A DNA stretch of 64,000 nt from Pseudomonas tolaasii NCPPB 2192 (lineage in GTDB: Bacteria > Pseudomonadota > Gammaproteobacteria > Pseudomonadales > Pseudomonadaceae): positions 1,240,001-1,304,000 of the forward strand of contig NZ_PHHD01000001.1 in the NCBI RefSeq assembly GCF_002813445.1, given 5' to 3'. Made by a program: the position numbers and the translations under genes. Below the pieces are notes generated by a model. It did not search any database. It saw only the letters and a program-made list of their open reading frames with translations, and was not told where the DNA came from. Below are positions 25,254 to 33,752 of the stretch, piece after piece (the stretch's first letter is position 1; each line of letters opens with the position of its first letter).

Positions 25254-26396
25254 TCAGGCGGGTTGTGCAACGCCGAATGCGCCTTGGCGCAATAACAACA
25301 CCACCAGGCCCAGCGCACCGGCTGCCATCAACAACGGCAACGCGTGCCCGCTGATCCACTGGCTGCCCGCGCCCGCGACCAATGGCCCGATCAGGCAGCC
25401 AATGCCCCACAGTTGCGCCACATGGGCATTGGCGCGCACCAACGCATCGTCGCGGTAGCGCTCGCCAATCAGGATCAACGACAAGGTAAACAACCCGCCG
25501 GCGCTGGCGCCGAACAGCACCCACACCGGCCAGATCAACAGCGTGTGCATCAACATCGGAATGGCCAGGCTCGACGCCAGCAGCAATACCGCGCAGCCCA
25601 TGAACAGTGCGCGCCGCGGCAGGTAGTCGGCCAGCGCACCAATCGGCAATTGCAACAACGCATCGCCGACCACCACAGTGCTGACCATTGCCAAGGCAAT
25701 CTCGGCGGTGAAACCCTGCTGCAGGCAGTACACCGGCAGCAGCGTCAGAATCATTGCTTCAAACGCGGCGAACAGCGCCACGGCCCAGGCAATCGCCGGC
25801 AGGCTGAGGCAGAACCGCCACAAATCGCCGAGAGTGACGCTGAAGGACTCGGCAGTCGGCGCACCGGAACGGCCCAGCAACAGCAGTGGCGCAACCATCA
25901 ACAGGCCCACGCCGACCCAGAAGCCGTAATCATGGTCTGTGCCCAACACGCCCAGCAACAGTGGCCCAGACAACTGGCTCAAGGCATAACTGCAGCCATA
26001 CAACGCCACCAGACGGCCTCGCCACTGCTCCACCACCAACTGGTTGATCCAGCTTTCGCCAAGGATAAACACGATGGTCAGGATCACACCGATCATCAGC
26101 CGCAACACCAGCCACACCGGGTAGCTGGGCAGGATCGCCAGCAAGCCGATGGAGACCGCGCCGGCCCACAGGCATAAACGCATCAGGTTGGCCGTACCCA
26201 GCGACGACGCCAGGCGGCTGGACACCTTGGCGCCCAGCAATACGCCGAAGGCCGGCATCGCCGCCATCACGCCGATGGCAAAGCTGCCATAGCCCCAGCC
26301 TTCGAGGCGCAGGGACACCAGCGGCATGCTGACACCCAGGGCCAAACCGACACTGAGTACCGAGGCCAGCACGGCGAAATAAGTCGCCCAACGCAT
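25254..26396 (-). CDS. MFS transporter (YcaD-like)
   Basis: A 380-residue major facilitator protein with about 12 predicted helices. The N-terminal half begins MRWATYFAVLASVLSVGLAL and contains LRLMIGVILTIVFILGESWI near helix 4, a pattern of the YcaD-like group. A longer reading reaches 26486 by running into the REP element; the ATG at 26394-26396 is chosen because AGGAG is seven bases upstream and the first helix follows at once. Substrate unknown. Its position between the PLD-like gene and the PauC-like dehydrogenase matches PA5311 in P. aeruginosa (from memory), so uptake of a polyamine-derived compound is possible but unproven. Confidence 0.88.
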   Translation of the reverse strand: MRWATYFAVLASVLSVGLALGVSMPLVSLRLEGWGYGSFAIGVMAAMPAFGVLLGAKVSSRLASSLGTANLMRLCLWAGAVSIGLLAILPSYPVWLVLRLMIGVILTIVFILGESWINQLVVEQWRGRLVALYGCSYALSQLSGPLLLGVLGTDHDYGFWVGVGLLMVAPLLLLGRSGAPTAESFSVTLGDLWRFCLSLPAIAWAVALFAAFEAMILTLLPVYCLQQGFTAEIALAMVSTVVVGDALLQLPIGALADYLPRRALFMGCAVLLLASSLAIPMLMHTLLIWPVWVLFGASAGGLFTLSLILIGERYRDDALVRANAHVAQLWGIGCLIGPLVAGAGSQWISGHALPLLMAAGALGLVVLLLRQGAFGVAQPA

Positions 26397-26437
26397 TTCC
26401 ACGCTCCTGTGGACAATTTTGAGAACACACAAAGAAG

Positions 26438-26525
26438 TGTGGGAGCGGGCTTGCCCGCGATGCAGGCACCTCGGTGTGTCAGCCACACCTCGGTGATGCT
26501 ATCGCAGGCAAGCCAGCTCCCACAC
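26438..26525. repeat. REP doublet (REPIN) between pauC and the MFS gene
   Basis: Left arm GTGGGAGCGGGCTTGCCCGCGAT and right arm complement of GTGGGAGCTGGCTTGCCTGCGAT, so the two halves belong to slightly different core variants. It lies between two genes on the minus strand (dehydrogenase then MFS). Confidence 0.9.
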
Positions 26526-26558
26526 AGGCTTGCTCCTATACGGGATCAGCCGTGTTGC

Positions 26559-28052
26559 TTACAGCTTGATCCAGGTCGCCTTCAGTTCGGTGTACTTGTC
26601 GAACGCGTGCAGCGATTTGTCGCGGCCGTTACCCGACTGCTTGAAGCCGCCAAACGGTGCGGTCATGTCGCCGCCGTCATACTGGTTGACCCACACACTG
26701 CCGGCACGCAGGGCCCTGGCAGTCAGGTGCGCCTTGGAGATATCCGCGGTCCACACGGCGGCGGCCAGGCCGTAGATCGTGTCGTTGGCGATGGCGATGG
26801 CTTCTTCCGCAGTGTCGAAGGTGATTACCGAGAGGACTGGACCGAAGATCTCTTCCTTGGCGATCTTCATGGCGTTGGTCACGCCGTCGAAAATCGTCGG
26901 TTCAACATACGTGCCGCCGGTTTCTTCCAGGGTGCGCTTGCCGCCCGCCACCAGCTTGGCGCCGTCGGCGTGGCCGGCTTCGATGTATGACAGCACGGTG
27001 TTCATTTGCTGAGTGTCCACCAGCGCGCCGACGTTGGTAGCGGGGTCCAGCGGGTTACCTGGCTTCCAGCCTTTGAGGGCCTCAATCACCAGCGGCAGGA
27101 ATTTGTCTTTGATTGAGCGCTCGACCAGCAGGCGCGAACCGGCGGTGCAGACTTCGCCCTGGTTGAAGGCGATGGCACCAGCGGCGGACTCAGCGGCGGC
27201 TTTCAAGTCCGGCGCATCGGCGAACACAATGTTCGGGCTCTTGCCGCCAGCTTCCAGCCACACACGCTTCATGTTCGACTCGCCGGAGCGAATCAGCAGT
27301 TGCTTGGCGATTTTGGTGGAGCCTGTGAACACCAGTGTGTCGACGTCCATGTGCACCGCCAGCGCGTTGCCCACGGTGTGGCCATAGCCAGGCAGCACGT
27401 TGAACACACCTTTTGGAATACCGGCTTCAACCGCCAGAGCCGCGATGCGGATGGCCGTGAGCGGAGATTTTTCCGACGGTTTCAGGATCACCGAGTTACC
27501 GGTGGACAACGCCGGGCCCAGCTTCCAGCACGCCATCATCAACGGGAAGTTCCACGGCACGATGGCGCCGACAACCCCGACGGGCTCGCGGGTCACCAGG
27601 CCCAACTGATCATGGGGGGTGGCGGCCACTTCATCGTAAATCTTGTCGATGGCTTCACCGCTCCAGCTCAGGGCTTGCGCGGCGCCAGGCACGTCAATTT
27701 CCAGGGAGTCGGTGATCGGCTTGCCCATGTCCAGGGTTTCGAGCAGTGCCAGCTCTTCGGCATTGGCCTTGAGCAGCGCGGCGAAACGCAGCATGGCGGA
27801 TTTGCGTTTGGCCGGGGCCAGGCGCGACCAGACACCGGAATTGAATGTGGCGCGGGCGTTTTCCACGGCGCGCTGGGCGTCGGCGGCGTCACAGCTGGCA
27901 ACCGTGGCCAGCAGGCGGCCGTCGACCGGGCTGATGCATTCGAAGGTGTCGCCGGAAGCAGATGCGGTGTATTCGCCATTGATGTAGGCGCGACCTTCGA
28001 TCTTCAGATCCTTGGCGCGTTGTTCCCAGTCGGCACGGGTCAGGGTGGTCAT
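26559..28052 (-). CDS. pauC: Aldehyde dehydrogenase, PauC/PuuC-like (gamma-glutamyl-gamma-aminobutyraldehyde type)
   Basis: A 497-residue NAD(P)-dependent aldehyde dehydrogenase. The catalytic cysteine is Cys302 in NQGEVCTAG and the general base glutamate is Glu267 in LEAGGKSP. The start (MTTLTRADWEQRAKDLKIEG) and overall sequence resemble PuuC/PauC, which oxidises gamma-glutamyl-aminobutyraldehyde in polyamine breakdown; P. aeruginosa KauB (PA5312) has the same position (from memory). GAGGAGG upstream of the ATG is a strong ribosome site. It is divergent from the cupin gene, and two palindromes lie in the shared 230-bp region. I see no gabT next to it. Confidence 0.88.
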   Translation of the reverse strand: MTTLTRADWEQRAKDLKIEGRAYINGEYTASASGDTFECISPVDGRLLATVASCDAADAQRAVENARATFNSGVWSRLAPAKRKSAMLRFAALLKANAEELALLETLDMGKPITDSLEIDVPGAAQALSWSGEAIDKIYDEVAATPHDQLGLVTREPVGVVGAIVPWNFPLMMACWKLGPALSTGNSVILKPSEKSPLTAIRIAALAVEAGIPKGVFNVLPGYGHTVGNALAVHMDVDTLVFTGSTKIAKQLLIRSGESNMKRVWLEAGGKSPNIVFADAPDLKAAAESAAGAIAFNQGEVCTAGSRLLVERSIKDKFLPLVIEALKGWKPGNPLDPATNVGALVDTQQMNTVLSYIEAGHADGAKLVAGGKRTLEETGGTYVEPTIFDGVTNAMKIAKEEIFGPVLSVITFDTAEEAIAIANDTIYGLAAAVWTADISKAHLTARALRAGSVWVNQYDGGDMTAPFGGFKQSGNGRDKSLHAFDKYTELKATWIKL

Positions 28053-28180
28053 GCGAGTGTCCTCCTCTTATTGAATACAAGGGCCAGGTGATGTCCCCCG
28101 GCAGCCTCAAAGAATTCTTGCCCGGCCAGCCTGCTGTTCGGCTCAAGGCAGCTGCCACCCTAAACCAGCGGCTGGGGGTG

Positions 28181-28240
28181 TTTCAATATATTTGACATAA
28201 CCCCGGCAAACGCCCTTGCGATGTTCATTTTAATAAACAT
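28181..28240. promoter_or_regulatory. Two palindromes between the PauC-like and cupin genes
   Basis: TTTCAATATATTTGACAT (28181-28198) contains the inverted pair TCAA/TTGA, and ATGTTCATTTTAATAAACAT (28221-28240) is a near-perfect 8-4-8 palindrome. The TGTTCATT half of the second one equals one side of the E. coli PuuR box as I remember it. This makes the site a candidate operator for the PauR-like protein. The divergent layout would let one repressor control both genes. Not tested. Confidence 0.45.
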
Positions 28241-28282
28241 AGACTTTGGGCTCTCCAACCGCAGGCCAGACGGGACACGCAC

Positions 28283-28645
28283 ATGAGCATCCAGGACATC
28301 GTCGACTTCAGCCAAGCCAACACCGCCCCCGATCGCTACCGCCCCGCTGCGGAAAAAATCCTCAAGGGCGACCCGGAGCAAACGATCTACAACCACTACA
28401 ACAGCCCGTGCGGCCAGATGAGCGCCGGCGTGTGGGAAGGTGACGTTGGACAGTGGAAGGTCAATTACACCGAACACGAGTATTGCGAGATTGTGCAGGG
28501 CGTTTCTGTGCTGCGTGACGCCGACGGCAACGCCAAGACCTTGCGCGCCGGCGACCGTTTTGTGATTCCGGCCGGTTTCAGCGGCACCTGGGAAGTGCTG
28601 GAGCCGTGCCGCAAGATCTACGTGGTGTTCGAACAAAAAGCCTGA
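28283..28645 (+). CDS. Cupin domain protein (DUF861/EutQ-like)
   Basis: A 120-residue single-domain cupin. The beta-barrel core is at about residues 50-115 (NYTEHEYCEIVQGVSVLRDA, then GDRFVIPAGFSGTWEVLEP), matching the (S)-ureidoglycine aminohydrolase/EutQ-like cupin_3 group. The usual metal-binding histidines are mostly absent, so it may bind a ligand rather than catalyse. It is transcribed away from the PauC-like dehydrogenase and is probably co-regulated with polyamine catabolism; this is inference from context. A terminator follows. Confidence 0.85.
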   Translation: MSIQDIVDFSQANTAPDRYRPAAEKILKGDPEQTIYNHYNSPCGQMSAGVWEGDVGQWKVNYTEHEYCEIVQGVSVLRDADGNAKTLRAGDRFVIPAGFSGTWEVLEPCRKIYVVFEQKA

Positions 28646-28661
28646 TCAGCAAATGCCAGGC

Positions 28662-28699
28662 AAAAAAAAGCCCGACTCGCGAGAGACGGGCTTTTTTTC
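28662..28699. terminator. Bidirectional terminator between the cupin gene and rpmG
   Basis: AGCCCG(ACTC) and (AGA)CGGGCT pair with extra CGCG pairing inside, flanked by A8 and T7. It serves both convergent genes. Confidence 0.92.
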
Positions 28700-28716
28700 A
28701 CAAGGAGGAAAATCAA

Positions 28717-28872
28717 TTACTTGATTTTGCCTTCTTTGTAGATCACGTGCTTACGAACGCGCGGGTCGAACATTTTCTTTTCGAGCTTGTCCGGGGTAGT
28801 ACGCTTGTTCTTGTCGGTAGTGTAGAAGTGACCAGTACCGGCGCTAGAGATCATTCGAATCAATTCACGCAT
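28717..28872 (-). CDS. rpmG: 50S ribosomal protein L33
   Basis: A 51-residue ribosomal protein, MRELIRMISSAGTGHFYTTD at the start and YKEGKIK at the end. It lacks the CxxC zinc pair and is therefore the zinc-independent form, as usual in pseudomonads. AAGGAG lies seven bases before the ATG. It is the second gene of rpmB-rpmG, 11 bp after rpmB. It binds the large subunit near the E site. Confidence 0.98.
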   Translation of the reverse strand: MRELIRMISSAGTGHFYTTDKNKRTTPDKLEKKMFDPRVRKHVIYKEGKIK

Positions 28873-28883
28873 GATAGAGCTCC

Positions 28884-29117
28884 TTAGATCTTGCCAGCGG
28901 CACGGATTTCGGCCAGCACGACAGTGATGCCACGCTTGTCGATGATGCGCATGCCTTTGGCAGATACGCGCAGACGAACAAAACGTTTCTCTTCTTCAAC
29001 CCAGAAGCGGTGATGCTGCAGGTTTGGCAGGAAACGACGACGGGTTTTGTTATTTGCGTGGGAAATGTTATTCCCAGTCACCGGACCCTTACCGGTAACT
29101 TGACATACTCTCGACAT
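28884..29117 (-). CDS. rpmB: 50S ribosomal protein L28
   Basis: A 77-residue L28 beginning MSRVCQVTGKGPVTGNNISH, with the expected NNKTRRRFLPNLQ basic segment. It is a large-subunit protein needed for full assembly. It heads the rpmB-rpmG operon. A good -35/-10 pair lies at 29266-29294, giving a leader of about 140 nt with a perfect CCAACCC/GGGTTGG hairpin 26 bp upstream of the start. Confidence 0.98.
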   Translation of the reverse strand: MSRVCQVTGKGPVTGNNISHANNKTRRRFLPNLQHHRFWVEEEKRFVRLRVSAKGMRIIDKRGITVVLAEIRAAGKI

Positions 29118-29575
29118 GCCTCAGCCCTCTAAAACCACATGCCCAACCCGGCATGGGTTGGCCGCTTAATCTCTCAGTCATTTGGCGCCAGGCGCCGCGT
29201 TTCTTTAGGGTCTTACCGGCTACACCTACAAGCGAAGGAACCGGGCCCCTAGAAAAGAGCGCTGCTTTATACCAGAAAGACCCCGGTGCAACAACAACCC
29301 GTGAGTTTTTACCGAAGTAAATCCTGGCATGAGGCGCCTGAAGCGTTGCTGTCAGGGGCCGCTGCCACAGCCGACCACTCGTCGCACAGAATCATTCATA
29401 GCGCCGGTGAGCACGGTGACGTGCGTGGCGAAATGCGCTGAGGCGCCATCAAAACAGCATTTACCGCAAAAGCACAGGCAAAAATGGGCTAGTCATTTAT
29501 CAATCAGACCACTACGGTAGGACTTTTCCAGACTGCACTCGCAGATGGGCCTTCGATCTGCAAAGGAAACCGAAT
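29118..29575. other. rpmB / DppA-like divergent intergenic region
   Basis: This 458-bp stretch contains the rpmB promoter and a structured leader: the CCAACCC hairpin at 29143-29161 and the repeat GGCGCCAGGCGCC near 29186-29198. The part from about 29330 to 29575 is upstream of the binding-protein gene. I found no convincing coding frame; a 63-codon frame at 29329-29520 has no recognisable family. Confidence 0.7.
29266..29294 (-). promoter_or_regulatory. Sigma-70-type promoter of rpmB-rpmG
   Basis: On the minus strand TTGTTG (-35) and TATAAA (-10) are separated by exactly 17 bases. The predicted start is near 29260, about 140 nt before rpmB. Consensus match only. Confidence 0.6.
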
Positions 29576-31168
29576 ATGCGCCTCGCTGCCCTACCGCTGT
29601 TGCTCGCCCCTCTATTTATCGCTCCAGCGGCCTTTGCCGCCACCAACCTGAGCGTCTGCACCGAGGCCAGCCCCGAAGGGTTCGATGTGGTGCAATACAA
29701 CTCGCTGACCACCACCAACGCCTCGGCCGACGTGCTGATGAACCGCCTGGTGGACTACGACGCCAACAGCGGGAAACTGGTGCCGAGCCTGGCGGACAGC
29801 TGGGAAGTCTCGCCGGACGGCCTGACCTACACCTTCAAGCTGCACCCGGACGTGAAATTCCACCGCACCGAGTATTTCACCCCAAGCCGCACCTTGACCG
29901 CCGAAGACGTACGTTTCAGCTTCGAGCGCATGCTCGACCCGGCCAACCCGTGGCACAAAATCGCCCAGAGCGGCTTCCCCCACGCGCAGTCCCTGCAATT
30001 GCCGGCGCTGGTCAAAAAGATCGACGCCCTTGACCCGCTGACCGTGCGCTTCACGCTGGACCACGCCGACTCGACCTTCCTCGCCGCCCTGAGCATGGGT
30101 TTCGCCTCGATTTACCCAGCCGAATACGCCGACAAACTGCTCAAGGCCGGCACCCCGGAGAAGCTCAACAGCCAGCCAATCGGCACCGGCCCGTTCGTTT
30201 TCGTGCGTTTCCAGAAAGACGCTGTGGTGCGCTACAAGGCCAACCCGGACTACTTCGCCGGCAAACCGGTTGTGGATAACTTGATCTTCGCCATTACTCC
30301 GGACGCCAATGTGCGCCTGCAGAAACTGCACCGGGATGAATGCCAGATCGCTCTGTCGCCCAAGCCCCTGGATGTGGGCGAAGCCGAGAAAGACCCGGCG
30401 CTCAAGGTCGAAAAAACCGCCGCCTTCATGACCGCGTTTGTGGCCATCAACAGCCAGCACCCGCCGCTGGACAAGCCGGAAGTGCGCCAGGCCATCAACC
30501 TCGCATTCGACAAGAACAGCTACCTGAAGGCCGTGTTTGAAGGCACCGCCGAAGCCGCCAACGGCATTTACCCGCCCAACACCTGGAGCTACGCCAAGGA
30601 TTTGCCGGGTTATCCACAGGACCGCGCCAAGGCCAAGGCCCTGCTCGACCGCGCCGGGCTCAAGGACGGCTTCAAAACCACGATCTGGACGCGCCCGACC
30701 GGCAGCCTGCTGAACCCCAACCCGAACCTCGGCGCCCAATTGTTGCAGGCGGACCTGGCCAAGGTCGGCATCCAGGCCGAGATCCGCGTGATCGAGTGGG
30801 GCGAGTTGATCCGCCGTGCCAAAGCGGGCGAGCACGACTTGCTGTTCATGGGCTGGGCCGGTGACAACGGCGACCCGGATAACTTCCTGACCCCACAGTT
30901 CTCCTGTGCGGCCGTCAAATCCGGCACCAACTTCGCCCGTTACTGCGACCCTGCGCTGGACAAGCTGATCAGCGCCGGCAAAACCACCAGCGAACAAGGC
31001 GTGCGCAGCAAGCTGTATCAACAGGCTCAGGCGCAGATCCAGCAGCAGGCCCTGTGGCTGCCGTTGGCGCATCCGACTGCGTTTGCGCTGGCCCGCAAAA
31101 ATGTCGAGGGCTACCAGGTCAGTCCATTCGGGCGCCAGGATTTCTCGAAAGTCAGCGTCAAACCCTGA
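29576..31168 (+). CDS. ABC transporter substrate-binding protein, DppA family (dipeptide/peptide)
   Basis: A 530-residue periplasmic binding protein of the SBP_bac_5 family. The signal peptide is at residues 1-22 (MRLAALPLLLAPLFIAPAAF, cleavage after AFA). The mature protein has the DppA pattern: SVCTEASPEGFDVVQYNS, LADSWEVSPDGLTYTFKLHP and, near the end, DLLFMGWAGDNGDPDNFLTP. It binds dipeptides or similar molecules for an ABC permease, but no permease or ATPase genes are next to it, so it must share a transporter encoded elsewhere. PA5317 is the counterpart (from memory). A terminator follows directly. Confidence 0.92.
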   Translation: MRLAALPLLLAPLFIAPAAFAATNLSVCTEASPEGFDVVQYNSLTTTNASADVLMNRLVDYDANSGKLVPSLADSWEVSPDGLTYTFKLHPDVKFHRTEYFTPSRTLTAEDVRFSFERMLDPANPWHKIAQSGFPHAQSLQLPALVKKIDALDPLTVRFTLDHADSTFLAALSMGFASIYPAEYADKLLKAGTPEKLNSQPIGTGPFVFVRFQKDAVVRYKANPDYFAGKPVVDNLIFAITPDANVRLQKLHRDECQIALSPKPLDVGEAEKDPALKVEKTAAFMTAFVAINSQHPPLDKPEVRQAINLAFDKNSYLKAVFEGTAEAANGIYPPNTWSYAKDLPGYPQDRAKAKALLDRAGLKDGFKTTIWTRPTGSLLNPNPNLGAQLLQADLAKVGIQAEIRVIEWGELIRRAKAGEHDLLFMGWAGDNGDPDNFLTPQFSCAAVKSGTNFARYCDPALDKLISAGKTTSEQGVRSKLYQQAQAQIQQQALWLPLAHPTAFALARKNVEGYQVSPFGRQDFSKVSVKP

Positions 31169-31174
31169 ACCTTG

Positions 31175-31198
31175 ACCCCGCCCTTGCCGGGCGGGGTT
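31175..31198 (+). terminator. Intrinsic terminator after the DppA-like gene
   Basis: ACCCCGCCC and GGGCGGGGT pair around a short TTGCC-type loop, followed by TATAT. The right arm reaches two bases into the radC stop region, so the hairpin fills the 28-bp convergent gap. Confidence 0.8.
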
Positions 31199-31871
31199 AT
31201 ATCCAGCCAAATTCCGCCATGGACAGCGGGTCGCCATCTCCCACGATGATGTGATCCAGCACCCGCACGTCCACCGATTCCAACGCCTTTTGCAGCATTT
31301 TGGTCAGTTTTCGATCAGCCGCACTCGGCTCGGCATTTCCTGAAGGGTGGTTGTGACACAAGATCAGCGCAGCCGCGTTGTAAGCGAGAGCACGCTTGAC
31401 CACTTGCCGGGGATAGACGATGGCCGTGTCGATGGTGCCTTCGAACAACGCTTCAAAGCCCAGCACCCGATGCTTTGAGTCGAGAAAAAGGCAGCCAAAG
31501 ATCTCGTGGGGCTCGTGACGCAGCAGCGCCTTGAGGTACTCGCGCACCGCCAATGGGCTCTCCAGCACCGAGTCCGCACGCAAGCGTTCGGCCATGTGCC
31601 GTCGCGACATTTCCAGCACCGCCTGCAACTGGGCAAATTTTGCCGGGCCCAGGCCCAAGTGCTGGCTGAACAACGTCTGGCTGGCCTCCAGCAACGGGCG
31701 AAGGCCACCAAATTGCGCCAGGAGGTGGCGCGCCAAATCAACCGCGCTGCGACCGGAAACGCCGGTGCGCAGGAAGATCGCCAACAACTCGGCGTCGGAC
31801 AGACTCGCCGCGCCCCACTCCAACAGTTTCTCCCGTGGGCGTTCCGCCACGGGCCAATCGCGAATGCTCAT
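31197..31871 (-). CDS. radC: RadC/MPN domain protein (JAB1-like)
   Basis: A 224-residue protein with an N-terminal helix-hairpin-helix region (about 1-100) and a C-terminal MPN domain. The metal-binding JAMM motif is HNHPSG with a following aspartate (about 173-184). The original DNA-repair role of RadC was withdrawn; the family probably acts as a metal-dependent hydrolase, but its function is unknown. ATG at 31869-31871. It is divergent from coaBC. Confidence 0.93.
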   Translation of the reverse strand: MSIRDWPVAERPREKLLEWGAASLSDAELLAIFLRTGVSGRSAVDLARHLLAQFGGLRPLLEASQTLFSQHLGLGPAKFAQLQAVLEMSRRHMAERLRADSVLESPLAVREYLKALLRHEPHEIFGCLFLDSKHRVLGFEALFEGTIDTAIVYPRQVVKRALAYNAAALILCHNHPSGNAEPSAADRKLTKMLQKALESVDVRVLDHIIVGDGDPLSMAEFGWI

Positions 31872-32014
31872 TCCATCTCCCTGTAAACGTACGCCGCTGT
31901 TGCCTCGCGGACGCTGTGTTATCGTAAGCCCTCTTTTTTGCCCGCGATTTCCCCTGGGGAGGGGGCGTCGCAGGCGTCACTGAACTGGCATCACTGAACT
32001 GGAAAGGCAAACCA

Positions 32015-33223
32015 ATGCAGCGTCTGTATCGGAAACGCATCGTTCTCGGCGTCGGCGGCGGCATTGCCGCCTACAAGAGTGCAGAGCTGGTTCGCAGGCT
32101 CCTGGACCAGGGCGCCGAAGTGCGCGTGGTCATGACCCGCGGTGGCAGTGAGTTCATCACCCCGTTGACCATGCAGGCCTTGTCCGGCCACCCGGTTCAC
32201 CTCGACCTGCTGGACCCTGCGGCCGAAGCCGCCATGGGCCACATCGAACTGGCCAAATGGGCTGACCTGGTACTGATCGCCCCGGCGACTGCCGACCTGA
32301 TCGCCCGCCTGGCCCAGGGCATTGCCGATGACCTGCTGACCACTTTGGTACTGGCCACCGACGCCACCGTCGCCATCGCCCCGGCCATGAACCAGGCCAT
32401 GTGGCGCGACCCGGCCACCCAGGCCAACACTCAACTCCTGCAAAGCCGTGGCCTCAAGGTGTTCGGCCCCGCGTCCGGCAGCCAGGCCTGCGGCGACGTG
32501 GGCATGGGCCGCATGCTTGAAGCCACCGACCTCGCGCTGTGCGCTGCCGAGTGCTTCCAGCACCTGGCCCTGACCGGCAAGCACGTGCTGATCACCGCCG
32601 GCCCGACCCAGGAAAACATCGACCCGGTGCGCTACATCACCAACCATAGCTCAGGAAAAATGGGCTTTGCCTTGGCGGAAGCGGCGGTCGAGGCAGGCGC
32701 ACGTGTCACCCTGATCACCGGCCCGGTGCATTTGCCGACCCCTGACCGCGTCACAAGAATCGACGTAGTCAGCGCCCGGGACATGCTGGCGGCCTGTGAG
32801 GCGGCCATTCCCTGCGACTTGTTTATCGCCTCGGCAGCGGTTGCGGATTACCGCCCGGAAGTCGTCGCCCCGCAAAAACTGAAGAAAGACCCTACAAGCG
32901 GTGACGGCCTGCTCCTGCAAATGGTGCGCAACCCGGACATTCTGGCCACCATCGCCACCCGTCCGGACCGCCCGTTCAGTGTCGGTTTCGCTGCCGAAAC
33001 CGAGCATTTGCTGGACTACGCCGCACGTAAATTGAAAGACAAAAACCTCGACCTGATCGTTGCCAATGATGTCGCCAACCCGAGCATCGGCTTCAACAGC
33101 GAGGAAAACGCCTGCAGCGTGATCGATCGCGACCTGCACGCCACCCTTTTCGCCCAGACCAGCAAGGGCAAGATCGCCCGCCAACTGATCTCTTTTATCG
33201 CCCAACGGCTGAACCAGGTTTAA
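32015..33223 (+). CDS. coaBC: Bifunctional phosphopantothenoylcysteine decarboxylase/synthetase
   Basis: A 402-residue fusion of CoaC (flavoprotein, about 1-190) and CoaB (about 191-400). CoaB joins 4'-phosphopantothenate to cysteine with CTP and CoaC decarboxylates the product, two steps of coenzyme A synthesis. CoaC motifs include GGIAAYKSAELVRRL, the PAMNQAMW segment and the substrate cysteine in ACGDVGMGRM. The CoaB part shows TAGPTQENIDPVRYITNHSS. It heads the coaBC-dut pair, five bases apart. A 14-bp tandem duplication lies just upstream of the start. Confidence 0.97.
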   Translation: MQRLYRKRIVLGVGGGIAAYKSAELVRRLLDQGAEVRVVMTRGGSEFITPLTMQALSGHPVHLDLLDPAAEAAMGHIELAKWADLVLIAPATADLIARLAQGIADDLLTTLVLATDATVAIAPAMNQAMWRDPATQANTQLLQSRGLKVFGPASGSQACGDVGMGRMLEATDLALCAAECFQHLALTGKHVLITAGPTQENIDPVRYITNHSSGKMGFALAEAAVEAGARVTLITGPVHLPTPDRVTRIDVVSARDMLAACEAAIPCDLFIASAAVADYRPEVVAPQKLKKDPTSGDGLLLQMVRNPDILATIATRPDRPFSVGFAAETEHLLDYAARKLKDKNLDLIVANDVANPSIGFNSEENACSVIDRDLHATLFAQTSKGKIARQLISFIAQRLNQV

Positions 33224-33228
33224 TCTCC

Positions 33229-33684
33229 ATGCACGCTTTGCAAGCCAAGATCCTCGACCCCCGCCTCGGCAACGAATTCCCGCTACCGGCCTACGCCACA
33301 CCGGGCTCCGCCGGCCTGGACCTGCGCGCCATGCTCAAGGAAGACACCGTCCTTGAGCCGGGCCAGACCCTCCTGATTCCGACCGGCCTGTCGATCTACG
33401 TGGGCGACCCCGGCCTGGCGGCGCTGATCCTGCCGCGTTCCGGCCTGGGCCATAAACACGGCATCGTGCTGGGCAACCTCGTCGGCCTGATCGACTCCGA
33501 CTACCAGGGCGAACTGATGGTGTCGTGTTGGAACCGTGGCCAGACCGCGTTCAACATCGCCGTCGGCGAGCGCATCGCCCAACTGGTGCTGGTGCCAGTG
33601 GTGCAAGCGCACTTCGAACTGGTGCAGAAGTTCGACGAAACGCAACGCGGCGCAGGCGGTTTTGGCCATTCCGGCAGCCACTGA
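33229..33684 (+). CDS. dut: dUTP diphosphatase (dUTPase)
   Basis: A 151-residue trimeric dUTPase that hydrolyses dUTP to dUMP, keeping uracil out of DNA. Conserved motifs are TPGSAGLDLRA (motif 1), PRSGLGHKHGI (2), GLIDSDYQGEL (3) and the C-terminal arm RGAGGFGHSG (5). Length is normal. It follows coaBC by five bases and is followed by an AT-richer 265-bp gap before algC. Confidence 0.97.
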   Translation: MHALQAKILDPRLGNEFPLPAYATPGSAGLDLRAMLKEDTVLEPGQTLLIPTGLSIYVGDPGLAALILPRSGLGHKHGIVLGNLVGLIDSDYQGELMVSCWNRGQTAFNIAVGERIAQLVLVPVVQAHFELVQKFDETQRGAGGFGHSGSH

Positions 33685-33752
33685 CTAAGCTGATATCTGG
33701 CCGGGCGCCCTTGTCCGGCCAGATGCCACCGCATGGCTTTTCAGGATGAAGA

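Noticed and set aside
29289..29298. CAACAACAAC resembling an Hfq/Crc CA motif on the plus strand
   Set aside because: It lies about 280 nt before the DppA-like gene, outside the expected ribosome-binding zone, and coincides with the rpmB -35 on the other strand.
29329..29520. 63-codon plus-strand frame in the rpmB/DppA-like gap
   Set aside because: No ribosome site, no family, and an unusual Cys/Arg-rich composition.
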